Positions 44,102 to 50,716 of a stretch of 64,000 nucleotides of DNA are shown here, one piece after another; the first letter of the stretch is position 1; each line of letters opens with the position of its first letter. Under the pieces are notes generated by a model. That model was not told the origin of the DNA, searched no databases, and saw nothing but the letters and a program-made list of their open reading frames with translations. This DNA comes from Bacteroidota bacterium (GTDB lineage: Bacteria > Bacteroidota > Bacteroidia > Bacteroidales > Lentimicrobiaceae), in the NCBI GenBank assembly GCA_009773515.1, contig WSXX01000009.1, positions 62,001 through 126,000 on the forward strand. Direction: 5' to 3'. The position numbers and the translations under genes are program-made.

Positions 44102-44692
44102 ATGTCGCCTAGAATCAAGACAATAAGAAAAGTTCTGAATCCTCCCGCAATAAAAGGGTTTAAGCCTTACGGACCGGAAACAGGAAAGCTGGATACTGAG
44201 CCGGTAAATCTCCTTTATGAGGAGTATGAAGCCTTGCGTTTGAGCGATTATGATATGCTTAATCACCATCAATCGTCTGTTTTGATGGAAGTATCGAGGC
44301 CAACTTTTACCAGAATTTATGCATCCGCATTACAAAAGATCGCCAAAGCTTTTGTTGAAGGCCGGCAAATAGCGATAAACGGGGGAAAGGTGTATTTCGA
44401 TAGCGACTGGTACAATTGCAAAGGATGTAATTGTAACTTCAATAACCCGGAAAGAGACGAGGAGATTTTAAAGTGTCCTTTGTGCGGAGACAAACGGATT
44501 AAATCATTCGACCCGGCTCAAATAAATGACGCGGAAAGTCCATCAATTACAGATGATGTATGTATATGTGCACATTGCGGATCAATGCAGCCGCACAAGG
44601 CAGGAATACCATGCAATCAGTTTGTCTGTCCTGAATGCGGAAGCCGCATGAAAAGAAAAGGAACATCAGGAGCAAAAATCAAAAAGAACTAA
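44102..44692 (+). CDS. DUF134 helix-turn-helix regulator with two extra zinc ribbons
   Basis: Residues 1-100 are a DUF134 domain: the family start SPRIKTIRKVLNPPAIKGFKP split around residues 2-22, LLYEEYEALRLSDYDML, and a sigma-like HTH (SRPTFTRIYASALQKIAKAFVEG). Usual DUF134 proteins are about 100 residues; this one has 196. The added part holds CxxC pairs at CKGC, CPLC, CAHC and CPEC, enough for two zinc ribbons or metal-sensing sites. DUF134 genes are often next to NifX-like and Mrp/MinD-like genes in anaerobes, consistent with this neighbourhood. A role as metal- or redox-responsive regulator of the cluster is inference. The next gene follows after 5 bp. Confidence 0.85.
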   Translation: MSPRIKTIRKVLNPPAIKGFKPYGPETGKLDTEPVNLLYEEYEALRLSDYDMLNHHQSSVLMEVSRPTFTRIYASALQKIAKAFVEGRQIAINGGKVYFDSDWYNCKGCNCNFNNPERDEEILKCPLCGDKRIKSFDPAQINDAESPSITDDVCICAHCGSMQPHKAGIPCNQFVCPECGSRMKRKGTSGAKIKKN

Positions 44693-44697
44693 AGATC

Positions 44698-45015
44698 ATG
44701 AAAATCGCAATTGCATCAAACGGAAACACCCTTGAATCGACCTTAGATAAAAGCTTTGGACGCTGTTCCTACTTTATAATTTACGACAGGGAAAGCAAGG
44801 CCGTTGAGTATATTCCAAACCCCAACAAGGATATGGAAGAAAACGCAGGTCCTGCTTCAGTTGAACTGGTGGCTTCAAGGTCAGTTACGAAAATCATCTC
44901 ATATGAATTCGGGATGAAAATCAAGCCACTGCTTGACAGCCTGAAAATTCAGATGATTGTGCTTAAAGATCCCGAAAAAACAATACGGGTAATTATTGAA
45001 ATGTTAAATCACTAA
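44698..45015 (+). CDS. NifX/ORP-fold small protein (first)
   Basis: From the ATG at 44698 the protein has 105 residues and the fold of the dinitrogenase iron-molybdenum cofactor family (PF02579: NifX, NafY C-terminal part, Desulfovibrio ORP). Typical are MKIAIASNGNTLESTLDKSFGRCSYF and the middle NAGPASVELVASRSVTKII. These proteins bind or carry metal-sulfur clusters. It is one of three such genes in the cluster, with no nif structural genes nearby. The longer frame starting at 44635 would overlap the regulator gene and is rejected. Confidence 0.88.
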   Translation: MKIAIASNGNTLESTLDKSFGRCSYFIIYDRESKAVEYIPNPNKDMEENAGPASVELVASRSVTKIISYEFGMKIKPLLDSLKIQMIVLKDPEKTIRVIIEMLNH

Positions 45016-45023
45016 AAAACAAT

Positions 45024-45209
45024 ATGATGCCAAAACTTGATGGAACCGGGCCGGAAGGAAAAGGAAACCTTTCGGGCAGGAAATTAGGCAAATGCCTTGA
45101 TCTTTCAACTCAGGAAAAGCTTGAAAAATTTGGCAAAGGAGCTGGAGCCCGTCGCAAAGCGGGAGGCGGCGAAGGAAAAGGAAAGCGCTTTAACAGCGGA
45201 AAACTTTAG
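45024..45209 (+). CDS. Small DUF5320-like Gly/Lys-rich protein
   Basis: The 61-residue product starts MMPKLDGTGPEGKGNLSGRK and has one cysteine (Cys24). This is the MP-x-x-DGTGP-x-G-x-G-x-(T/S)GR-x-x-GxC start of DUF5320 proteins, small basic peptides that accompany NifX/Mrp-type genes in anaerobes. The remainder is a basic, Gly-rich tail. It lies 8 bp after the first NifX-like gene. Role unknown. Confidence 0.75.
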   Translation: MMPKLDGTGPEGKGNLSGRKLGKCLDLSTQEKLEKFGKGAGARRKAGGGEGKGKRFNSGKL

Positions 45210-45224
45210 TATTCACTTTAAAAT

Positions 45225-45231
45225 AAGGAGG
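45225..45231 (+). promoter_or_regulatory. Strong Shine-Dalgarno AAGGAGG before the second DUF5320 gene
   Basis: AAGGAGG ends 5 nt before the ATG at 45237 and fixes that start. Confidence 0.6.
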
Positions 45232-45236
45232 CTATT

Positions 45237-45479
45237 ATGCCAGGCTTTGATCAAAATGGCCCTATGGGCAGAGGTCCTATGACCGGAAGGCGCATGGGAC
45301 GATGCATGAATCCAGATTCAAATACCGGAAAACAATCCCCAACAATCACCAATGATGAAGCGAAAATAAATCCGGCAGAAGACACCCGCACAAACGGCAT
45401 GGGCGCTGGCTTAGGACGGGGAAGATGTGGAAGAGGACAGGGACGGGGAATGAGAAACCGTTTCAGGGGTGGTTGCTGA
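45237..45479 (+). CDS. Small DUF5320-like Gly/Arg-rich protein
   Basis: The 80-residue product begins MPGFDQNGPMGRGPMTGRRM, a close match to the DUF5320 start, with Cys23, and ends in a Gly/Arg-rich segment with GRCGRGQGRG and a terminal cysteine. Its strong ribosome-binding site supports real expression. With the preceding gene it forms a divergent paralogous pair. Possible roles are a metal-site scaffold or accessory of the NifX-like proteins; none is established. Confidence 0.78.
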   Translation: MPGFDQNGPMGRGPMTGRRMGRCMNPDSNTGKQSPTITNDEAKINPAEDTRTNGMGAGLGRGRCGRGQGRGMRNRFRGGC

Positions 45480-45537
45480 AATTCTCCGGCAAACGACAAA
45501 AGAAATATATAGTTCAAACTCACAAAAAAGTTAAATC

Positions 45538-46050
45538 ATGGGAAAACAAGCAATTAAAGTCTCATCAGTAGATGTTGATGAACTCCTGAAGATGCTGAAT
45601 GCGGCCCTTTCAGAAGAGTGGCTGGCCTATTACCAGTATTGGATTGGTGCGAGAATGATGGAAGGCCCGATGAGAAGTGAAGTTGAGCCGGAATTGCTGC
45701 TTCATGCCGATCAGGAATTGAATCATGCTGTAATGGTTGTAAACAGGATTATCCAACTGGGAGGAACTCCGGTAATTAATCCCACAGAATGGACCAAACT
45801 GGCCCGCTGCAGTTACGACGAACCTTCGGACCCTTATATTGAAGTAATTCTGGAGCAAAATCTGCAAGGTGAAAGATGCGCCATTCAGCGTTATCAGGAA
45901 ATTGCCGACTTCACCAGCGGAAAAGACCACAGCACTCACCAGATGGCGGTTACAATTCTCAACGAAGAACTGGAACATGAAAACGACATTGAAGACTGGA
46001 TCAATGATATCAGGAGAATGAAAGAAGAATTTAAGAAAATAAGGTTTTAA
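45538..46050 (+). CDS. Ferritin-like diiron protein
   Basis: The 170-residue helical protein has ferritin-superfamily diiron signatures: SEEWLAYYQYW in helix A, ADQELNHA (ExxH) in helix B, GERCAIQRYQEIADF in helix C and NEELEHENDIEDW (ExxH) in helix D. It resembles bacterioferritin-like or Dps-related proteins of anaerobes more than classical ferritin. It may store iron or detoxify oxygen and peroxide close to the Fe-S proteins of this cluster; that is inference. It lies 58 bp after the second DUF5320 gene and 19 bp before the second NifX-like gene. Confidence 0.87.
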   Translation: MGKQAIKVSSVDVDELLKMLNAALSEEWLAYYQYWIGARMMEGPMRSEVEPELLLHADQELNHAVMVVNRIIQLGGTPVINPTEWTKLARCSYDEPSDPYIEVILEQNLQGERCAIQRYQEIADFTSGKDHSTHQMAVTILNEELEHENDIEDWINDIRRMKEEFKKIRF

Positions 46051-46069
46051 TAACACTAATAAAAATAGC

Positions 46070-46447
46070 ATGAAAAAAAGAATCGCCATACCAATGGCAG
46101 GCAGTTTATTGAGTGAGCATTTCGGACATTGTCAGGCATTTGCTTATGTAGATGTTGAGAATAACAGCATTTCTAAAATAACAATGATGGAACCCCCTGA
46201 ACATCAGCCAGGCACCTTCCCAAAATGGGTAGCTGCGAATGGCGCAACTGATGTAATAGCCGGTGGCATGGGTCCAATGGCAGTAAATCTTTTTAATGAA
46301 GCAGGAGTTAACGTTTTTGTAGGAGCTCCACTTGACACTCCTACAAATCTGGTTAATAATTTTCTGGCTGGGAAGCTGAGCCTGAGCGCCAACTATTGCG
46401 ACCATCACGGTGAAGATGACCACCACGGACATGGACACAAGCACTGA
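46070..46447 (+). CDS. NifX/ORP-fold protein with His-rich tail (second)
   Basis: The 125-residue protein has the PF02579 domain in its first 105 residues (RIAIPMAGSLLSEHFGHCQAF, then DVIAGGMGPMAVNLFNEAGV) and a metal-binding C-terminal tail with seven histidines (DHHGEDDHHGHGHKH). FGHC matches the loop that in this family approaches the cluster. The tail probably loads or stores nickel, copper, zinc or iron. The 3' end overlaps the next gene by 17 bp if that gene starts at 46431. Confidence 0.88.
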   Translation: MKKRIAIPMAGSLLSEHFGHCQAFAYVDVENNSISKITMMEPPEHQPGTFPKWVAANGATDVIAGGMGPMAVNLFNEAGVNVFVGAPLDTPTNLVNNFLAGKLSLSANYCDHHGEDDHHGHGHKH

Positions 46448-47309
46448 GAATCTCACGGTGATTGATCCGAGATGCAAAGATTGTTTATTAAGAACCTATC
46501 AGAGATTATTTGATAAGTTCGAAATTCCAGCTTCCAAACAGCATGATTTTCTGAATTATTTCAGGGAACTTATCAAAACTGGTGACTTTGCAACAACACC
46601 TGAGATACAACGGGAACTAAGCATCAGATTCTGCTCTATTTCAGGTATTGATGATCCGTTTGCAGAAGAAAAAGCAGAAAGTAATCGCATAGCTTCAGTT
46701 CTTTACACTGAATGGAAGCCAAAAGTACTGGCTTCAGACGATCCGTTTGAACTTGCGTTAAGGCTGTCGATTGCAGGAAATATCATGGATTATGGAGCCA
46801 ACAACAGATTTGACATCCATCAGACTATTGAATACGTCAACTCGGTAGATTTCGCAATTGATCATACTCATTTGTTGCAACATGAAATCAAACGGGCCAA
46901 AACAATACTCTACCTTGGTGATAATGCCGGAGAAATTGTATTTGATAAGCTATTTCTTGAAACAATCAATCATCCGGGTGTAACCTATGCAGTGAGAGGT
47001 GGAATCACACTAAATGATGTGACCTTTAAGGATGCTGAATTGATTGAGATGAATACAGTTGCACGGGTGATTTCAAACGGATTTGATGCCCCTTCAACAG
47101 TAATTGCAAGAAGCAGCGCCGAATTTTTAGCTGAATATCACCCAGCTGATCTCATAATTTCAAAAGGGCAAGGAAATCTGGAGGGACTAATTGATGAAAA
47201 CGATCCGCGAATTTTCTTTTTATTGATGGTAAAATGCGATTTGATGGCCGAAAAACTGAATGTTGTAAAAGGAAGTTTTGTTGTGTTAAATAAAACCAAA
47301 GCTCCGTGA
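46431..47309 (+). CDS. DUF89/ARMT1-like metal-dependent protein
   Basis: The product (292 residues from the ATG at 46431) belongs to the DUF89/ARMT1-like family, shown for some members to be metal-dependent phosphatases of damaged phospho-metabolites. Diagnostic are the N-terminal DPRCKDCLLRTYQ with a CxxC pair, YLGDNAGEIVFDKLF (metal-binding Asp/Asn) and IISKGQGNLEGL. An ATG at 46410 would add seven residues and deeper overlap. The N-terminal CxxC marks the prokaryotic subgroup often found near NifX-like genes. The substrate in this context is unknown. Confidence 0.85.
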   Translation: MDTSTENLTVIDPRCKDCLLRTYQRLFDKFEIPASKQHDFLNYFRELIKTGDFATTPEIQRELSIRFCSISGIDDPFAEEKAESNRIASVLYTEWKPKVLASDDPFELALRLSIAGNIMDYGANNRFDIHQTIEYVNSVDFAIDHTHLLQHEIKRAKTILYLGDNAGEIVFDKLFLETINHPGVTYAVRGGITLNDVTFKDAELIEMNTVARVISNGFDAPSTVIARSSAEFLAEYHPADLIISKGQGNLEGLIDENDPRIFFLLMVKCDLMAEKLNVVKGSFVVLNKTKAP

Positions 47310-47397
47310 GCAAGGCCTGATAATTAGTGAATCGATTCTGCGAAGTGCAGGATGTGTTTCTATCAGTAGTGAGTTTACACTTTAAATAAACAAGACT

Positions 47398-47841
47398 ATG
47401 GCAAACATCAAAGTTGGAATAATCATCTGCGACCGGTATCATACCTGTGCAGGTGGTAAATGTTTCAGATCGCTTCAGAAACGTGAAGGCGCTTTTGAAA
47501 TGTATAAAGACCACGAGGTTGAACTCGCGGCTTATACGACCTGTGGTGGATGTCCCGGCGGAAACATAGAATATGCGCCTGAAGAGATGAGAAAAAATGG
47601 TGTAACGCATGTTCATTTTGCAACAGGGTTTCTTGTTGGTTATCCTCCTTGTCCTTACATGGAACACTTTCGAAATTTCATCCCTGAAAAACATGGAATG
47701 AAAGTCATTTTCGGCACACATCCGATTCCACAAAAATACTATCTGACACATCAGAACCTTGAAACCTGGAATACCCCTTTTCTGCAGGAAGCCATTCAGC
47801 AAACTTTAACCAATGAGAAGATGAGGTTGAACTATGACTAG
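47398..47841 (+). CDS. CGGC-domain protein
   Basis: The 147-residue protein is a CGGC-domain protein (PF08821). It carries IIICDRYHTCAGGKCFRSL (three cysteines), the name-giving TTCGGCPGG (residues 48-56) and GYPPCPYM. The cysteine set suggests binding of a metal or Fe-S cluster; the family function is unknown. Its stop overlaps the start of the first MinD-type ATPase by 8 bp, so the two are translationally coupled. An 88-bp gap separates it from the DUF89 gene. Confidence 0.88.
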   Translation: MANIKVGIIICDRYHTCAGGKCFRSLQKREGAFEMYKDHEVELAAYTTCGGCPGGNIEYAPEEMRKNGVTHVHFATGFLVGYPPCPYMEHFRNFIPEKHGMKVIFGTHPIPQKYYLTHQNLETWNTPFLQEAIQQTLTNEKMRLNYD

Positions 47842-48718
47842 CCAAAAACCTTTGAAAATTGCCATCGCCAGCGGCAAAGGAGGCACAGGAAAAACTACCC
47901 TTTCAACCAATCTTGCAGCCTTTATTGCAGAACAACAGGAAGTGGTTCTGGTCGATCTTGATGTTGAAGAGCCCAATTCAGGCCTTTTCTTAAACGGTGA
48001 GATGATCCATGAAGAGTTTAATTATAAAATGACTCCTCAGTGGGATGAATCCAAATGTACTGTGTGCGGGATTTGCAGGAAGGTTTGCAATTTTCATGCG
48101 ATTATTCAACTTGGGCCATCTATTCTGGTTTTTCCTGAGTTGTGCCACAGTTGTTATGCCTGTTCGGAGTTATGCACTGTTGATGCTTTGCCGATGGTTC
48201 CTAAGAAAACCGGTATCCTGAAAGAGTTCAGCTCAGGAAACCTTCATTTTATTGAAAGCCGTCTCGATATCGGCGAGGAACAAGCTGTTCCAACCATCGC
48301 AAAGACAAAAAAATACGCAATCGGGAAATTCCCGGATGCACAATTCACACTGTTCGATTCTCCACCCGGAACTTCCTGCCCGATGATGGAAGTCATTAAA
48401 GATGTTGATTTTGTTATTCTGGTTACAGAGCCTACGCCTTTTGGCCTTCACGATCTGAGCCTTGCAGTTGAAACCATTCGTGCATACAAAAAACCCTGTG
48501 GCGTGGTTATCAACCGATACGGAATCGGCAACAACGATGTGATTGAATACTGCCAGAATGAAAACATCCCCATCCTGGCTAAGATAGCCAACAGCCGGGA
48601 AATCGCTGAATTATATTCCTCAGGAAAACTTATTTACCGGACTATTCCGGAAGTAAAAGTGGCTTTAAATGAAATTCTTGACTATTGTCTGAACAATGTG
48701 GAAGGGGGAAATAAATGA
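47834..48718 (+). CDS. MinD/Mrp-type ATPase with 2x[4Fe-4S] ferredoxin insert (first)
   Basis: This 294-residue SIMIBI-class ATPase has the deviant Walker A motif GKGGTGKTT (residues 14-22) with the signature lysine, DLDVEEPNSG as switch I, and a bacterial-ferredoxin insert with cysteines 75, 78, 81, 85 and 104, 107, 110, 114. After it comes FDSPPGTSCPMM, the Walker B/switch II region with a cysteine. The architecture matches the MinD-type ATPases of Desulfovibrio ORP loci and other tandem pairs in anaerobes. Such proteins probably couple ATP hydrolysis to assembly or transfer of a metal cluster. It overlaps the next ATPase gene by 4 bp. Confidence 0.92.
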   Translation: MTSQKPLKIAIASGKGGTGKTTLSTNLAAFIAEQQEVVLVDLDVEEPNSGLFLNGEMIHEEFNYKMTPQWDESKCTVCGICRKVCNFHAIIQLGPSILVFPELCHSCYACSELCTVDALPMVPKKTGILKEFSSGNLHFIESRLDIGEEQAVPTIAKTKKYAIGKFPDAQFTLFDSPPGTSCPMMEVIKDVDFVILVTEPTPFGLHDLSLAVETIRAYKKPCGVVINRYGIGNNDVIEYCQNENIPILAKIANSREIAELYSSGKLIYRTIPEVKVALNEILDYCLNNVEGGNK

Positions 48719-49596
48719 AAGAAATTGTTATAATTTCAGGCAAAGGCGGAACCGGAAAAACTTCACTGACAGCAGCATTTGCAGTTCTGGGCGGAAATGA
48801 TGTTGTGGTTGCTGATTGCGATGTGGATGCAGCAGATATGCATCTGTTGTTGCAACCTGATTTTAATTATTCTGATGATTTTTACAGTGGCGAACTTGCC
48901 TACATTGAACAAGCTGACTGTATAAGGTGTGGAAAATGCAAAGATGTTTGCCGGTTCGACGCAATTTCAGTCAAGCTCAACAGATTCACCATTGATCCAA
49001 TGAATTGCGAAGGCTGCGGCTATTGTGCACGTATTTGCCCTGCACACTGCATAAGAAACAAGTCACGCCTGGCCGGCAAGTGGTACATATCGAACATCAG
49101 AACCGGCAGTATAATGGTTCATGCCCGATTGGGTATTGGGGCTGATAACTCAGGAAAACTGGTGGCAAAAGTCAAAGATGAAGCCAAAGGAATTGCCATT
49201 GAAGAACAAAAAGAATTCGTTCTTATTGATGGTTCACCAGGCATAGGTTGCCCGGTGGTTTCATCACTTTCCGGAGCCAGTTTTGTCGTATTGGTTACAG
49301 AACCTTCTGTTTCCGGCCTTCATGATTTAAAGCGTGTTTATGAACTGGTTAAAAAATTCAAAATTAGAGCTGCTTGCATTATCAATAAAGCCGATATAAA
49401 CCTTGTAAAGTGCGCTGAAATTGAGCAGTTTCTTGCAGAAGAAGGTATAGTGCATTTAGCGGATCTGCCTTATGATGAAAACTTTACCAAAGCTATGACA
49501 CAAGGTCAAACCATCGTTGAATACGATGATGGTCTTTTGAAAGACCTGGTGACGGATAGCTGGGAGAAAGTGAAAAGGTTGGTAAGAGAAGAGTGA
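48715..49596 (+). CDS. MinD/Mrp-type ATPase with 2x[4Fe-4S] ferredoxin insert (second)
   Basis: The 293-residue paralogue has Walker A GKGGTGKTS (residues 9-17), DCDVDAADMH, ferredoxin cysteines 69, 72, 75, 79 and 98, 101, 104, 108, and DGSPGIGCPVVSSLSGA with the matching cysteine. A strict tandem with 4-bp overlap and similar length suggests that the two products form a heterodimer in which the ATP sites meet at the interface, as MinD-family members do. The reduced clusters may supply electrons for cluster building on the NifX-like partners; that is inference. Confidence 0.92.
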   Translation: MKEIVIISGKGGTGKTSLTAAFAVLGGNDVVVADCDVDAADMHLLLQPDFNYSDDFYSGELAYIEQADCIRCGKCKDVCRFDAISVKLNRFTIDPMNCEGCGYCARICPAHCIRNKSRLAGKWYISNIRTGSIMVHARLGIGADNSGKLVAKVKDEAKGIAIEEQKEFVLIDGSPGIGCPVVSSLSGASFVVLVTEPSVSGLHDLKRVYELVKKFKIRAACIINKADINLVKCAEIEQFLAEEGIVHLADLPYDENFTKAMTQGQTIVEYDDGLLKDLVTDSWEKVKRLVREE

Positions 49597-49821
49597 AAAA
49601 TGAAAAGTGAAGAGTGAATGCCTTGGGAACGCGAAGCGATAACGAGGAAAAGTGAAAAATCAATGACTGACGGAAGGTCATTGTAAATAATTACTTAAAT
49701 GCCAAATCAGAGCGTCCTTCTCCTTGAGGAGAAGGTGCCCCAAGGGCGGATGAGGTGAAAGGTTAAAAGTTAGTGACAATAAATCATTGACATTGAAGTG
49801 AAAACAATAAAAACAAATAAA
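49597..49821. repeat. Intergenic repeat-like segment with REP hairpin
   Basis: The 225-bp gap begins with AG-rich near-repeats (GTGAAAAATGAAAAGTGAAGAGTGAA) and holds a hairpin CCTTCTCCT-TG-AGGAGAAGG at 49716-49735 followed by GTGCCCCAAGGGCGGATGAGG. The latter string resembles a dispersed Bacteroidota repeat I recall from other genomes. It splits the gene cluster and may mark a later insertion. Confidence 0.45.
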
Positions 49822-50160
49822 ATGAAAATTGCATTTACCTCTTCCGGAACGACCTGGGAGTCAATTATTGACCCACGTTTCGGAAGAACAGAATACATCG
49901 TCATTTTTGACGAAGAGAGTCAGGAATTAAGCGCTGTTGACAACAGTTCAGTAAAAAACGAGGCACATGGGGCAGGAACTGCAACATCGCAGCGGGTATT
50001 TGAACTGAGCCCCGATGTACTCATCACAGGAAACGGCCCCGGCGACAATGCTTCAACCGCATTAAAGCATTTAAAAATGAAAATACTGGTGAATGCCCAT
50101 GATCTTACGTTAAGGCAAGCCTATGAAAAATACAAAAATGGAGAATTGAAGGAAGTGTAA
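49822..50160 (+). CDS. NifX/ORP-fold small protein (third)
   Basis: From the ATG at 49822 the product has 112 residues and the full PF02579 pattern: MKIAFTSSGTTWESIIDPRFGRTEY, GAGTATSQRVFELSPDVLITGNGPGDNA and a C-terminal ARG-free helix YEKYKNGELKEV. The third family member in 6 kb, it is most like the short, untagged ORP type (about 12 kDa). A GTG at 49798 would add eight residues and is not needed. It is separated from the ATPases by the repeat-like segment and followed by the adenosyltransferase gene after 27 bp. Confidence 0.88.
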   Translation: MKIAFTSSGTTWESIIDPRFGRTEYIVIFDEESQELSAVDNSSVKNEAHGAGTATSQRVFELSPDVLITGNGPGDNASTALKHLKMKILVNAHDLTLRQAYEKYKNGELKEV

Positions 50161-50187
50161 TTCTATCAATTTTTGAGATTGTGAAAT

Positions 50188-50700
50188 ATGAGCGGATACA
50201 TCCATCTCTACACCGGCAATGGAAAAGGCAAAACCACAGCTGCGCTGGGTCTTGCACTCAGGGCTGCAGGAGCGGGCAAACGCATATTTATTGCTCAATT
50301 TGTGAAAGGAATGCATTACGCAGAACTGGATGCATTAACCCGCTTCCCGGAAATTGAACTGAAACAATACGGTCTGGATTGCTTTATTGTGAACGAGCCA
50401 ACCCAAAAAGATATTGATGCAGCGCGGCAAGGATTGACAGAAGTGACTGCAATAATTACAGGAAACAAATGTGACATAGTAATACTCGATGAACTCTGCA
50501 TTGCACTTCATTATCATCTTTTTGAAACAGAAGAGATACTTTCACTTCTGAATGCTAAACCGGACAATATGGAAATCGTGATGACCGGACGTTACGCTCC
50601 TCCGGAACTCTATGATGTTGCCGATCTGGTAACCGAAATGACCGAAATTAAACATTACTACTCAAAAGGAATTGAAGCCCGCAAGGGAATTGAATTTTAA
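50188..50700 (+). CDS. cobO: Corrinoid adenosyltransferase (CobO/CobA/BtuR type)
   Basis: CobO transfers the 5'-deoxyadenosyl group of ATP to the cobalt of cob(I)yrinic acid a,c-diamide or cobinamide, making coenzyme B12. The 170-residue product has the P-loop GNGKGKTTAALGLALRAAG near its start (residues 10-28), FVKGM and the VILDELCIAL and VMTGR motifs of the CobA-type fold. It would provide the adenosyl form from scavenged corrinoids. No other cobalamin genes are in the window, and no cobalamin riboswitch precedes it. Its link to the neighbouring Fe-S genes is unexplained. Confidence 0.93.
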   Translation: MSGYIHLYTGNGKGKTTAALGLALRAAGAGKRIFIAQFVKGMHYAELDALTRFPEIELKQYGLDCFIVNEPTQKDIDAARQGLTEVTAIITGNKCDIVILDELCIALHYHLFETEEILSLLNAKPDNMEIVMTGRYAPPELYDVADLVTEMTEIKHYYSKGIEARKGIEF

Positions 50701-50716
50701 CTAAATACTACGAAAA

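Noticed and set aside
47152-47802. Minus-strand open frame of 216 codons across DUF89 and CGGC genes
   Set aside because: It overlaps two well-supported plus-strand genes and its translation has no recognisable domain.
44698-50160. Nitrogen fixation genes suggested by NifX-like proteins
   Set aside because: No nifH, nifD, nifK, nifE, nifN or nifB gene is present; PF02579 proteins also occur in non-diazotrophs, for example as ORP.
50161-50187. Cobalamin riboswitch before the corrinoid adenosyltransferase gene
   Set aside because: The gap is only 27 bp and neither it nor the upstream repeat segment has the conserved B12-box blocks.
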